Source of the DNA: Thuidium tamariscinum
Taxonomy: Eukaryota > Streptophyta > Bryopsida > Hypnales > Thuidiaceae
DNA: 64,000 bases
Direction: 5' to 3'
Assembly: GCA_947034885.2 (NCBI GenBank)
Contig: OX344752.2
Location: forward strand, 20,917,386-20,981,385
Shown: positions 24,595 to 37,700 of the stretch, one piece after another
How positions within the stretch are numbered: position 1 is the first letter of the stretch
How the letters are laid out: the number at the start of each line of letters is the position of its first letter
The notes under the pieces: generated by a model
The model's input: only the letters and a program-made list of their open reading frames with translations
Told to the model about the DNA's origin: nothing
The model's database searches: none
Position numbers and translations under genes: made by a program

Positions 24595-25023
24595 AGAGCA
24601 TCCGCATGCTACACACCCCAAGCAAGGCACCAAGTGCCATTTGAGGGGATTTAGCATGGGGTGTGAACTTGATAGGGTCCTGTATTGGTGAGGTACCCCA
24701 TGTATGAATTCAAATTGCACCCACCAAGCACGTCCCTCAAGGATCTTCTCAACGTATTCTCAAGTGTCAGGCCAGGTGGGTAGCTGCAATAGGATTCAGG
24801 TTGTATGGGTCATGTGGGTCAAGCTACAAGAACAAGCTGTGTCTGCTTTGACTGGGATAGCAAGGCACACCCAACATACACAATTTGCGAGTGCCATTCT
24901 TGTTCTTTGGTGTGTCCGGGTAATTTTTTTGGCTTGGCATGCCTGGCATGGGACAATGCCACAACCTTGACACGCCATAATAAAGTGTTTGGAGCTTTTA
25001 GAGTGCAGGCATGAGGATGCTCT
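24595..25023. mobile_element. TIR element, family G, copy 2, abutting copy 1
   Basis: About 430 bp: left end AGAGCATCCGCATGC, right end 'gcatgaggatgctct'. Its left end follows the right end of copy 1 with essentially no spacer ('gctcttagagc'), so the two sit head-to-tail sharing one junction. The interior differs from copy 1 but has the same 'ggcatg' rich edges and intermediate GC content. Confidence 0.55.
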
Positions 25024-25449
25024 TAGTCACTGCAAAAATAGATGGTGTGAAAGGTGGATTCAATGAAACTAAGTTAAGTTATTTTTTGGGTTGCTGCAAT
25101 GAATCAGCCAGAGTACCAAGATCCTGTCTTGAATTTGACATCTGCCCACTTTGATAGAGTATTGGTCTGCCCGTCAGCTTTCCAGTGGCTGGGTGGGGTT
25201 CTGCGGCAACTGACCTGCCTTTAAGCAGTGCCGTCACCCTGAGGGCCAGAGTTTTCCAGCCAGGGGACTCTTGTCTTGGAAAAAACTTTTGGCATTGGAA
25301 AACACCAAAATAATGATGTTGTCGGTGCCTGCAATACAAGGCAGCCGGCAGCGTTCCGAATAGCAGTTTTGGAGTTTTACCAACTAAAGGGAAGAGGCTC
25401 AGAAACCACTCATTTAAGGGTTGGTCCACCTTTATCATGTATTTTGTTA
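25024..25449. other. GC-intermediate stretch with an unrecognised open frame
   Basis: A 155-codon minus-strand frame (25546-25079) includes a moderately coding-like part (around 25280-25100) but no family is recognised, and it runs into the element at 25450. Possibly a gene fragment; not called as a gene. Confidence 0.25.
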
Positions 25450-26197
25450 CTCCCTCTGTCCCACTATAAGCTTTCAAATCAAGCAAAATTTCTGTCCCGC
25501 TGAAAAGCTTCTTTTTGTGATTTTGACTATTTAGTGAATGCTGCACTCAACGACCTTAGGGGGGCCAGTAAAACAATCTAAGAGCATGTCATTGGCCTTG
25601 CAATATAACATTCAGTAGCAGCCTGTCACACTGCCTCCCAACGGATGAAATGGTGTGGAATATTCCACACCATTCAGTAACTAAAGTTGCAAACTTCAAG
25701 AAATGTCAAATGAAATTAGGTGATGGGGACTTCACAAAGGGAAAGGCAATCCTTCTATGGGCTACTGAATGTTATGAAGCTTGGCCTCAAATGGCAATAT
25801 GAGGCACCTTGTACTAATTGCTTCCTTAAATAGTAGTGTTCACAACTTGTTTAGTGACTACTTTGGCACTATTAAAATTTGATCATAGAGTGGGCTATTT
25901 TTTTTTAAATTTTTGGATACTTAGATTGGGGAACATGTTATTAGAATCCTATTGTATCCACCATCCTTTAAATCATCTAAAATGACAGAGTTGGCAACAA
26001 TTATAAAATATGTCAAATTTTGCACTTTTAACTTGTATTTTGGGTGCCTAAACAATAGTGCCTAAGCTCCAAATTTTGCATAGATTTTAAGGATGGTTTA
26101 TTCATTTTGGAATGCATGTATTTTGGCACTTTCATCAAAAATGTAGTTAATTTCTTAAAGGGAAGAGTTTTGGAAGTTTTTAGTGGGATAGAGGGAG
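25450..26197. mobile_element. Stowaway-like TIR element, 748 bp
   Basis: Bounded by TA on both sides. The left end CTCCCTCTGTCCCACTATAA and right end TAGTGGGATAGAGGGAG match the canonical Stowaway terminus (CTCCCTCYGTCCCA) of the Tc1/mariner superfamily. It has no transposase; the inside is AT-rich on the right and GC-intermediate on the left. The length is larger than usual for a Stowaway MITE. Confidence 0.75.
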
Positions 26198-27439
26198 TAG
26201 AAGGTAATATTTTTGCTCATTTTTCAGTCAAAGAAAAATAAAGGAGGAATCAAACACAAGTAGTTTCATAATTTTAGGAGCATTTATGAATTACTTATAA
26301 ATTTTCAAACGAAATCTGGCATAGGGCCCTATTTGTGATTCATACAGGCCTCGGAAACCCACATATGCTTAGGTTTAAAAAAAAATATGGTTTTGTTCAA
26401 AAACTAGCATTGCAACATGTAAAATGTAATAGAGATGGTTTCTAAATGCGATCCTTTCTAAAACTGAAATGAATGCTTGAATCAATCATAATTTCAGATT
26501 TTTTAACATTTGTAAGAAGGTAGTTGGACCACCAATTCTTGTTTTGAATAAAATTAGTAGACACCTAAATATCCACTTAATTAGGAAAGAATCCATTGTG
26601 GTTCTTAAACCATCCATTGAAGAAGTATAAACCAAATTTTATCATGCTCTAATGTAGTCAAGAGGCCATTTTCCCACAATCAAGTATCCATTTCACAGCC
26701 TCCTATCAGTGATCCCAAAATTGGCTAAATTTCACTCATTTTCTACTTAATTTTTTCATGCCCTTTATATAAATTTTTAAAAATCTTCCCAAAATGAACA
26801 TTTGGCTAAAAACCTTGAATTTGTTATGAGATCACGGCCTCCTATTGGACAATTGAAAATGCCCCCACTGTTTTTGAGCCCTCTCCTATAAGTTACTTTC
26901 CTTTGACCCTTATAGTCCAAAGGCCTTTTTTTCCATCAAAAAACACTCAAAATTGCCATTTTTAGAATAAAGAGCAATAAAAACTTCAGAAATTATAGGA
27001 TTTATTTGCATATTTAACTATAGGATCTTGCACAATTAGACCAATATAAGAATAAGTGAAATAGATTTTCCAATGATATTTGGATCAAATTTAGCTATCT
27101 ATGGCTTAAACATCAACAATAATAATCTAGCTATTTTGGTTGAAAAACATGCAATTTCCTTACTGTCTTTTGATTGTAGACCAGGTTGTAGCCAATTATC
27201 CAAAAATTGTATATTAAGAAAAAAAATGTATTTGTATTTTATATATATATATATATATATATTACATTTGTTGAACATTTGGAACAACAATTGCTTCTAT
27301 AAGAAACACTAATGTACTTTGTGCCATTGCCATGACTAAAAGAAAGTAAGAGCACTTTCCTATTTCTTTAACTGATAAAAACTTTGAAATTTGATAACTT
27401 TCACATTGTGGTCTAAATATTACAAAACAAAGCAAGTGC
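26198..27439. other. Gene-free spacer with an AT microsatellite
   Basis: AT-rich. A (TA)n microsatellite of about 24 bases sits at 27239-27262. No recognisable gene; a frame at 27073-27312 spans the microsatellite and is not real. Confidence 0.55.
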
Positions 27440-27738
27440 CATTAGATGAAATCTGAGGGCATTAGGAGACCGTTTCGGGTCTGTTCCCGAAACGGCTCCC
27501 AATGCCGCAGATTCTCGTCAGGCCGATTTTTATGGAAAAAAAAAAAAAAAAATTTTTTTTTTTTTTTTTTTGGGTCCTGAAATATGAAAATAAGTCCAAA
27601 AAAAAAATTTGAAAAAAAAAAAAAATATATTACGTGGCAGTGTCCCGACCACGTAGGATTCGGGTTCACAGGGCAGAAACTGCGTTCCCGCAGTCCGGGA
27701 ACCCGCAGTCTCCTAATGCCCTCAAATTTCTTCTAATG
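27440..27738. mobile_element. TIR element with GC-rich arms and a poly-A/poly-T core
   Basis: 299 bp; left CATTAGATGAAATCTGAGGG (then CATTAGGAGAC) is mirrored by GTCTCCTAATG and CCCTCAAATTTCTTCTAATG on the right. Each arm carries its own small hairpin ('gtttcgggtctgttcccgaaac' shape at 27470; 'cgttcccgcagtccgggaac' at 27684). The core (27536-27625) is runs of A and T. Non-autonomous transposon is likely. Confidence 0.7.
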
Positions 27739-30700
27739 ACCTTTGTTAGCAAAAAACTTTCTAATGATACCTTTAATGCAATTGAGGGGCAAACAATTGA
27801 AGAGATTTCATCATAACAAACAAATTCAATAAAACAAACAAACAACCTAATTTAAGGTATGGATGTATTCTTTTATCTAGTGTGTCCAAAATCAATTTCA
27901 AACTCAAGAGTGTTTTCAATCTAAACAAAACTTATCAAAAGGATGATTTTTTTCATTTATTTGTTTGTCATTCTATTGTCAATTGATTTGATAATTGACT
28001 TAAATAAGATGGTGATGACTTTTAAGTTATGATTGTGGAAATATTTATATGCACATCTTTTTCTTTTGGAAAACTCTCACAAAGTTCCAATATTCTTCCT
28101 ACATGCAATTCAATAGTTACTAGTGTTTTCATCCTAAATTTTGCAAAATAGATATTTAAATTTGTAATTAAATTTTTGATACTCACCCTCCCATCATGGC
28201 TATTTTGTGACCATTTGTGACCATTGCAATTGTCCCTTGGAAAAGAAAACTTACAAAATAGGGATGACCTTTAGACTACTTAATATAAAAGGCATGTTGA
28301 ATATACTCTTCTTAGATAAATTTTTGTGTTTCAACTATAGAATTTTATAGATGTAATGGGCTAGGTAATGTAAATGCAAAGTTTCTTTATAAGTTTTTGC
28401 TTTCATAATATCGGGAAAACGTTAAAGTTGAAGGTTGGTTGGATTTGCATCAACTATGTCCAATCAAGGGGGTAATATGAGGACATCATAATGCAAAAGT
28501 AGCCCTACGCTTTTACTTTATAGAAAAAAACATGCCCTTCTTCATCCAATGAAGACTCTCAACTTCAAATTGACTCCATTGAAGTTGTGGATTAGGTCCG
28601 TAGTGTTTAAGAGCTAGGAGCTCATAAACATTATTAAACTTAATGCAAAATCCTAACAATTCATTACAAAACATCTAGATATGCACTTTTGCAAATTTCA
28701 AAATATAAAAAGAGAGACAACATTATGAAGTTCAGTGCTAATTTGACTATCTAATGGAATGGTGATAGATCTGCCTCTAAAATTGAACTTGGCATTTAAT
28801 ATATGACCATTACATCTTATTGTACATTCCAATTATATCACTTGTAAATTGTAACTTTCATAACATTAATTGCTTACCAATGAGGTAGGGATCTTTTTTT
28901 CATTTTAGAAAAGAAAACTCCTAAAATGAACAAAAGTATCTCGTATGGATATCCAACCAACTAATTCTTTTTAATTAATAGATATATCCGTCCCAAGTAT
29001 CTAGCAAAAGAATATGCCTTTCCAGCTTAGAAAGAATCAACCTTGGTTATCCTAAGTGAGGGTTAGATTCAATTATGAATTAAGTATTCTTTGAAAAGTA
29101 TACCTACCTACAATCTAAAACTTCTCAAAACTTTCATCTCATTAATCATAATGGAATGATTCAAAGCTTCCGACATACATATAATTCTAAAGAATCAATT
29201 TTAAATTTTTATTTTTTTCAAAAATTCATTTAAAAAAAAGTTTTTTAAAATATTTGAGTCATTCAAAGATAAAAGAAAATTACATATAATTCAATAACTT
29301 TTTAATCATGTAGTCAAAAGTTATGAAAATTATTGGGCCTTAATGCTACTTTTCACGTATATGTGTGAAAATTCCAAAGAAATCAAACAGAAACTCCACT
29401 TATAATGAGTTGCCTAGAATCACTATGTTGCCAAATAACATAGCTTGGTCCTTTAGGGTTTAATAGTCTAGAGTGCCAAAATTTGAGAATGTAAATGTGA
29501 TTTTCAACTTACTAAAATCATTCAACACTTCAAAATTATGGACCAATCTATTGCCAAATCTAACCCTCATATACAATATATAATACGTTAACCCCTAATT
29601 GCCTAAGCAACCATATATGGTGGCTCTAAAATTTTGGACTCAAATCTGAATGGGTAGTTGAATTTCTTTGATTGTTTCAAAAAAAATTTAGGTAGTTTTT
29701 AGGATTAATTATTGAAAATTTTCATTTTTCACAAAAAATTAAATATTTGGTTATTGAGGGGTCTTCAAAAGCATGTATGTTACATTAGTAGAGAGTAAAG
29801 CTTGCCAATTTTACATCATTTTCTAGTTTTGAGCACAACTTGCTAATTTCACTTGATTTGAGATTCAAAAAATTGTACTTATCAAAATGATTTGCAAATG
29901 GTCCCAATAGAAAGAGTAAAGTGTTTTCATGATTTCCACCATTGAAAATTTGAATATGCAAGTGTTGATTTGAAGATATTTGTGATTTCCAGTTATAGAA
30001 AAAATTATATTTCAATAGTTACAAGGTGGATTGTATTATAAATTTGATAGCTTTTAAGTGAAATTAAGTTTTTTGAAATTATATTTTAGTGTGCTTACAC
30101 TATTTGTTGTTGTTCATGTCACCATTAATTCCAAAAACTTTAATATACAAATTTCTAAAAACACTGTGGGAAAAGGCAATATATTAAAAATAGAAAATAC
30201 ATAATTCTCTTGTTATAATCTCACGACTCCTTTGCAATTTTGCACTCAAAATTGGTTTGTACACTAATATGCAAGCTCTTAAAACATCCATGTGGTTGGA
30301 TTTTGAAAAAAGAATAATTTGCTTCATTGGAGATTAGTAGAGGCCAATGCTTTTTTTTTCATAAGAAAAAAACACTTGCCAAGGCCCCGGCCAAGGCTTA
30401 GGCACTTTGGGGTTAAAATAGTTTATTCTTTTCCTAATCACCCTTTTATTTTCAAAATCAAGGTTGTTCTATTTTTGAGCAAGCTTAGGGGGGGGGGGAG
30501 TAACTAATTCATTACGATGCATTATGAGCCATTGATTTCTTCTAGATTTCTTGACTTGCCTCTAATCGGAATTAGATATACTTGTATAACGAGAATAGGT
30601 TTTAAATAATCTTGACAAAATAAATTTGCAAAATTTTGTTTTGGGACAAAAAAATGATAAAAAATTTCAAATTTGATTGAAATCTATTTTCCTACACAGA

Positions 30701-31770
30701 GATTTTTCTCCTGACCAAAATTGAGCAAGGAGTTATGCTAAATTCCTAAATCCTATGACAACGCTACTCGCAACGCTATGAATACTAAGTGTTTGATGGA
30801 TGTTCTTGGAGAACTTTGGAGATGACAAAATTGCAAATATCCATCCATTTTTATTTTTTTTGAATAGATGGGGTAGCGGAAAATAAGGCATGAATATTCT
30901 TTGATGCATTGAAGGCCCTTGTTTTTTTCTACATACAAGGATTTTCCAAAAAATGGAGGAAGAATCTTTGGAAATAACTTTGCAAGATCGAAGATTATCA
31001 TTCTTACCCAAAATTCTTATTCCACCTTTCTTATAAGTGATTGTAGCCAATCACTCACCTACTTTGCTTTTCCGGCTCTCTAAATACAAAAACACAAGAA
31101 TAGGTTTTCTCTCTTCCTTACATTCTTAATAAGTGACTAATTGTTATGGGGTGAATCCAAGAGTGCACCGGAACATCCACTTTCTAGACGATGTATGGAT
31201 TGAAATTTAGATTTCTTTGTCATTATAGCTTAGATGAAAGTCATCTTAATTTTTAAAGATACTTTATGAAATTGTTGTCCTATCCAAGAGTTGGATTTGG
31301 TGTTACCAGAATACACATTTTTCTAAAATTTCAAATATGAAAGTTTGTCAAGTGGTTGACTTGCATTGACCCTTGGAATTGCAAAAATGAGGTCATAGAA
31401 TCTAAGAAGACAAAAATTTCAAAAAACCACAATGTAAAGAGAACCTCCTTTCAAATCTATTCCAACAAAATTTATCCTCAAAATAATAACATTTTATTTG
31501 TAGTTGAATTTTGAATAAAATTTGAATTTTTTGTTCAAAATTTATAGAAAGACATTGGTGATAGCCAATTGGTGAATGTAAACACATAGATAGAATCTAA
31601 AACTCAAACTCTACAACTTTTATTTGCATCTCACTTCCAAAATATTCTTCCAAATAGTACTTTACAATGATTTTTCCAAATTATGAATTTTACAAATCAG
31701 CCTTGACACTTAGGGGTCAATAAGTAGATGGAAATGGTTTGTAAGCTTCTATGTTTGCCATAGATTGAAG
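27739..31770. other. Long gene-free AT-rich desert
   Basis: About 4 kb without a recognisable gene. A G-run at 30487-30497 and short GC-richer words near 30380 are the only visible landmarks. No open frame here exceeds about 105 codons or resembles a known protein. Confidence 0.6.
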
Positions 31771-32040
31771 TAAGGTAGAAGGCTCTTAGATGGAGCGGGT
31801 TCTAAAATTGGTGCCCTACCTTAAATGTACAATGTTTGTACATGTTTCTTTTTCATAGCTTTTAGTAGTGTACTCATAGTGTACATTTTAGCTAGGGCAC
31901 CATTTTAGAACCCTATGCTCTTTCAACTTCAAAATTTATAACTAATTCTACAAAGCTCCAAAAAATATGAAACGACTTGGGCTAGATGTCAATTCCACTT
32001 GTCTCTCAAGGAAAATATACTGAAAAATATTTCAAGATGT
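31771..32040. repeat. Dispersed repeat N, copy with foldback core
   Basis: 31795-31915 folds on itself: 'gttctaaaattggtgcccta' against 'tagggcaccattttagaacc', with 'aatgtacaatgtttgtacat' and 'agtgtacattttag' inside. It is followed by the shared block ('tcaacttcaaaatttataac', 'aatatgaaacgacttggg', 'gtcaattccacttg') found inverted at 2.87 kb. Confidence 0.6.
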
Positions 32041-32074
32041 TTCACCTCCCCGAAATTCAGTTTCAGCCTTTATA

Positions 32075-32336
32075 AGGTAGGTACACCCAAAAGCGCCATG
32101 TTCCTAAACAATGCACATACATTTCCAAAATCAGTCATGTTCACAGACTTTAGATAACACTTTCAGAAACTGACTTTGATTGTTAATAACTTTTGCATAC
32201 AGTATCCAAATCCTGCATTCTTTGGTGCGTAAGAACATGCTTTCACTTGCCAATAGGACTGCATAAAAATCTGAACTAGCTAATAACTCTAACTAGGCAC
32301 AGTATGAATAAGTGGCGCTTTTGGGTGTAGCTACCT
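32075..32336 (-). mobile_element. MITE, family A, copy 2 (inverted)
   Basis: 262 bp between TA dinucleotides; ends AGGTAGGTACACCCAAAAGC and 'gcgcttttgggtgtagctac' plus CT. Orientation is opposite to copy 1. One terminal base differs, breaking perfect TIR symmetry. Confidence 0.85.
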
Positions 32337-32338
32337 TA

Positions 32339-33458
32339 TGGGCGATTACTGAGCCTTCTACCTCTTAAGTTCGAGTAACATAGCATCCCCAGACGGAGCA
32401 TGCGGCTCATAATGTCGATTTCCCAGCAGTTCCTTAAATCGTGCGCCCGCAGCAGATGAAATATCACTGAAGTTGGAAGCTCCGAGGAACTGAAGCCCCA
32501 GTGAAGGAACTTAACTTAATTGCCGCCCTGGTCCTTCGGTTGACAACTGATGACGGAATTCGCTGACGGACCTTGCTCATCAGATAATCACCTGGCTTGC
32601 ATCCAAATTCCGTCTTTTTCACTGATGAACTTGCTCCTGGAAGGACGGGTGGGTCACCGTGGAAATCATCCTTTTCGAAACCGTGCAAATGGTCTATTTT
32701 GGAAATTCCAAAAGCAATCATTCAAGGTCAAACTAATGTGTAAGAATTCCTCTTTTAGGCAAAAAGTTTTGAGGATGAACAATTGCATTGTCTAGAGCAA
32801 CTTTATTTTATTAACCTTGGAAGGATGCGGGGGGTCCTTGTGGAAATCATCATTTCTGAAACTGTGTAAATCATTGGTAATACAATATTCAAAAAAACTC
32901 ATTTGAAGTCAAAGAACTAAGTAGAAGATCTTCACTTTCCACTCCTAAAACCGAGGATGAATGATTGCATCTCTGTCCTATATGGGAGAATTCCTTATCA
33001 TTCATAGGACCATTTTGGTTCGCGGTGTCCTTACAGGGTTAATAAGTTTACTATTGTATGAACAATAGTCCTATTACTAGAGTGCATGTTAACCTTATAA
33101 CAATATAGTTGCCTTTAAGTGCTTGATTGATGATAGAGAATCCTTTTACGGAAAACAAAAGTGCAAAAATTCATCCTTCATGAAAACAATAGGTGTTACA
33201 TAGTAATTTGACCTTCAATTAAAACCCTTTTGTTTAGCAATTGATCTGTAATGGTATCACAAAGGATGAATTCCATCATGATCAACCTACCATTTTAAAG
33301 TTATGAAATGAACTTACAATACATGTTATTTCTGTTTATGAGGGAAAGAATTTTCACCTATAATAGGAGGTAAACTCTTCTACTACTTCAACCATATGCA
33401 AACAAGTCTATCATGGATTAAATTATGTTTCTGGTGTACATTTTATATTTTGCATGTA
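32339..33458. other. Spacer with diverged direct repeats and a GC-richer patch
   Basis: 32345-32720 is GC-richer, with an 85-codon minus-strand open frame that is not recognised. 'cgtggaaatcatccttttcg' at 32658 recurs in diverged form at 32838 ('tgtggaaatcatcatttctg'), indicating a direct duplication of about 180 bp spacing. The end of this unit ('gtccttacagggttaa', 33027) resembles 18907 and the family D terminus. Confidence 0.4.
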
Positions 33459-33549
33459 CTCCTTATGTCCCACTAAGAGCTTCCCAAATTCTTCTTGCAA
33501 AGACTATAAATCAGCCTAGTTAGGAAGCTTTTAGTGGGACAAAGGGACA
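33459..33549. mobile_element. Stowaway-like MITE, 91 bp
   Basis: TA-flanked. Left CTCCTTATGTCCCACTAAGA, then GCTTCCC; right 'ggaagcttttagtgggacaa' then AGGGACA. The TIRs are related to those at 25450-26197, with a few mismatches. It is a typical minimal Stowaway element. Confidence 0.7.
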
Positions 33550-33699
33550 TAACTTAGCACACAAATATACTTGTTCCGAAATGGGGTAGTTTTTACCTTA
33601 TTTGTGAAGACCCTTCAATAAGAATAGCATTTACAATAGTAAGTTACACATACAATGGATAAAAATATTCCTTCCTTGTTAAATTAAAAGTTGTTACCA

Positions 33700-34733
33700 T
33701 GCGTAAACCCATTTCGTACCATGCATTAGTAACTTAGCAGGGCAAATCCGTGTGGTCTGCTTCATCAATTCCGATGATCCGAGCTTTCGACTGTAAGATA
33801 CTCACGGGATACACTTTTTGTATGAACATTCAAAGCTACCTTGGCAACCATCAGGCTACCTTTACTTGTTGATGCTCCTGCAGTGCGAGCCTCCCAGCAC
33901 TTCCAATCCGGTTACGCATGGAGTGTGCTTGCATTCGGAAACTGGGTTGCAACCTGAGAGATTTGCACTGCTGAGTGGGCTTGTATTGGCATGAAAGGAT
34001 CGAGAAGCACGCACGGAATGAGCTAGTGGGCTTGCAGTGAAACGATCGAGGAGCACGCGCGTGGGCTCTGCGTGGGCTTGGATTGGAAAAATCTTGGTTG
34101 CAGTGAGAAACGTGTTTGAAATTCTCTGTCACCGAAGTGCTCATGCATTGGGATTCTTTTCGCGACGTATGAGGGTTGACTGGTGATCGATGCTTTGATG
34201 TGATTGCGTTAGAGTGGAATGACGTCGAGATTGTGAGGCGTTTTCAAGGTCGGAAGCGACGCCACAGTAAAGAATTGGGAGTCACTGGTGAACGTGCTCT
34301 CAATTTGGCTTGAGGGTTGAGTGTCTGAAAGGAATGCCCTTGCAATCCCTGGATTTCTCGCTTGCATTGCGTATGAAGCTTGAGTTCCGTTGCTATTTGT
34401 GCGGCACTTGGGTGTTTATGGACGAGATCGGGACTAGGGGAAGCTAGCTTTGTAGTGAGCTCCATTTGAAAGTTCAAGAGCTGGCGTGAAAATTAGCAAC
34501 TTGCACACATGGTGTGTCTGCAGGTGTGTGGTGAAGGGGATGGAAGATGCTTGAGGAAGACGCGCAATTTCGGGGTTTTGCAGTTGCGTCCCATTGAAAT
34601 GGTCACAGGCACAGCAGGTCGATTCTCCCACATTGCGAGTAGCCATTGCGGAAGATGAGACAAGCTTCACTACTGAGAGTACGAGAATGTTTGCAACCCC
34701 AGGAACACAGGAATCTCAAGATCATCGTCGACG
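33700..34733 (+). promoter_or_regulatory. Probable promoter/5' leader of the DHH-like gene
   Basis: GC rises from about 33720 toward the start codon at 34734. A diverged tandem duplication ('tgaaaggatcgagaagcacg' at 33989 and 'tgaaacgatcgaggagcacg' at 34036) lies within it. Minus-strand open frames here are not recognised. An in-frame stop lies at 34674-34676, so the coding region cannot start upstream without an intron. Confidence 0.4.
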
Positions 34734-37700
34734 ATGACGACGCGCCAGAAGTTTGCGCACGGGCGGGGCGGCACCCCACGAGCAGCAGGCGTTGCGAGTA
34801 GTGTTAGAACGACGCATGTCGAGAACATTGTGAGCGCGACCCCGGCGAAGTCGACACGAAAGCCATCAGTTTCCAGCGCATTCTTGCAACCCGAGCACTT
34901 CCTTGCGGAGCTCAAGGTCACGAGGAGTGACGACGCGCGTCCCGAGCTTGCGTTTTTAGAGAGTCGTCGTCGTCATCGTCGTGGTGAATCGCTTCAGGAA
35001 ACGCCGTCCGTTGCGGAATTTAAGAAATATGGTGGGATGGGAAGCTTACAACCCGATTTGGAGTCGTTCTATGAGTCTGCGAATGCGGTGCCCACGCTCG
35101 AATTGAGCTACGACGGCAAGCCCGCGCCTGCGCCACCCCACTTGCGCACTAAGGCGTCGAAACCCGTCGTGACAGAAGTTCTTTCGGGTAAAAATAGCGA
35201 AACAGGCGACTCTCCCGGCGAATCAACCCTGGTTATGCAGAAATCAGGATCAAGTGGAGGCTCATTCAAAGGCGTGAGCGCTGGGCTGCAGCACAAGATG
35301 CGGGTGAGCAGCTTGCGAGAGAATCCAGGTGTGCAGGAAGAAGTCGACGACAAGTCCTCAAGCGCGCTGCGGCGAATGCTGCATTGGGGGGCATCGTTGG
35401 AGTTTCTGAAGTCGCTGGGAAAGAAGAAGAAGAAGAAGAAGAAGAAACTCCCAAATGGAAAGCCGCGTAAGGAGACACGTTCACAGCGGATTGAAACGGA
35501 AATTGTTTCCTGTGAGGAAGAAAGCTCCAGTCCGCGATCTTCCGCGTCGAGTGCGAGCACGACGTACTCCGAAGTAGGTTCGAAGTCCCAAAGCTACAAG
35601 CACGCGGGCTCCAAGAAGAACGTGAACTCCAAGTCGAAGCTGTGGATGTTGTGCAAGGAACGCGAAGACGATGGGATTTACGAGGCGTTGCGTCAAGGGG
35701 CCATGTTCCAGGATCATGGTCACACTGGTGATGTTTCAGAAGATGGTGATTCTCTAGGGGGTTTGGAGTCGAAAACGTCGGCTACGAAGCTGGTGGTTGC
35801 GAAGCATAAGCGAAACTCCACTTGGGACGCCGGGAATCAGATGGCACCGGGGAATCACATATTCTCTCCCAAGCAACCGAGGCTGCCCAGTCGCGACGCT
35901 CACGTCTTGCTAGCGCCTCCCAAGCGCCTTCTCACGGGCGAGACGGAAACCAGGAATGGCAAATCTTCACGTTTCATCGAACAGTCGCAGTCACAGTCAC
36001 AGTCACAGTCATTGCCATTGCCAGTCGAAAACACGGCGCCGTCGCCATCACCAGTGCCAGTGACTACAGAATCCCAAGGCCCCCCAACCAGTCCCCACCT
36101 TTCCAAAGCTCCCAATGCAGCATCATCTCCTAGTAAAGGAGACACACGGAGCCATCAGCAATCATTCCATTCTAGCCCTAGTCTCGCTGGCGCTTCAGCG
36201 ACTAGTCTTCAAAGCTCTCTGACGGACACTCTAACTCCGGGCACTCGATCCCAACGACTGACTTCAGTCCAGCACCATGAACTACCCAAATCATTATCTC
36301 GCTCGCATTCCGCCATAGCCAAACTTGGTGTCAAGTCACCGAAAGGAAGCATCCCGTCGAGCATTCCAGCAAGTATTCCTGGACTGCGTGGATCCTCCGC
36401 AAGTAGTGAGCCTCTCGCTTTAGGGTTGGTTTCTGTGCGGGAGCTTTCAATGGCGGATGACTTTGCTTGGTGGTCGCCGTTGCAGCAACACGAGTTGCCG
36501 AAGTCCCAAGTTACGCGACCTTTGTCCTTTGAGCAAATCGTTGCTGGTCGTAGACGGTCGCCACCTACGGACAATACGCTTATGAAGTTTTTCTTCAAGT
36601 GCCGGGAGATTGAGGGGCTGAATAAGTTTCTGGCGATTCAGAAGAGGCGGTTTTTGCATGCTTCGTTAGAGGAGTCGGAGAAGTGCTTCCATATGATCAT
36701 GTCGGAAGCCGGGGCAGGTGTGTTCGGGGTTCGCGGATGGAACATTGTGCCTTCAACTGTTGTTATTGTTTCCTGAGCTGCCGAAATCTCTGCCTTGTGC
36801 ATTTGGGTGGTTTTTTGAGCTAGCTTCCTCAGCTTGCATCTTTGATTTCTTTCCTTTCTTTGTTTCCTCAGCCTTATCTTGGACGTCTATCCCCAGTTTG
36901 GGTCCTCAGCTTTTCTCTTCGACTTATATCCTCAGTTGCGACGTGCTTCTTCTATTTACATTTTCAGCTTGCAACTTCAACTTAGATCTACTCATCTTTA
37001 ACGCCATATCTTTAGTTTGCATTCTCAGATTATATCTTCAACTTTTACCTTCTCATTTTCAACTTGTTTATTATCTTTAGTTTACATCCTCACCTTGTAT
37101 CCTCTACAAAAACACTTGGTTTGTAATAACACCAACTGCAAGCAAAACCCTTATCCTAAATCCTACTCGCTCCGCCGTATAGGGTTTGTGATTTATGAAA
37201 TCTTCGAAGGGCACCTTGAAGTCAGGATACGAGTATTCATCTGCAGGAGTCGTCAATGCATCGGGCTAAGAGGAAGAAACTCTATACTATACTGGGTTTC
37301 CTCCTGATCCTCAAACAAACCCTAACTAGCCTAAGACAGTCCTGCAAATTACTCCAGCCTTATTTGAGAGTGATATACCTCCATTAGTAGCAACATCTCC
37401 ACGGCACATGGTAACTTAGAGAGCATAAGCAATGCAGGGTTTTGAATCAATCTTGTAACAATTTTGTAACCGTTTTCAACATTAGTTTCCCCCGTTTTGA
37501 ACGCTTGTTTTCCCCCGTTTTAAACAATATTGATTCCACCTTTTGAACACTTGTTTTCCCCCATTTTGAACAATATCGATTCCACCTTTTCGAACTCTTG
37601 TTTTCCACCGTTTGTAACAGATGTGTGGCTTGCTTTGACTAGCAGGTTTGAGCTCCATGATCTCGACCATTTGCACGGCGTGGCTGCTGGAGAACACCAT

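Noticed and set aside
25079..25546. Minus-strand 155-codon frame
   Set aside because: It crosses the left end of the Stowaway-like element, so it cannot be an intact native gene; no family recognised.
35108..35560. Minus-strand 150-codon frame with a poly-Phe run
   Set aside because: It is the shadow of the lysine run in the first exon of the DHH-like gene.
37480..37620. Possible repeat-protein exon
   Set aside because: The tandem units lie inside intron 1 and have no conserved reading frame across units.
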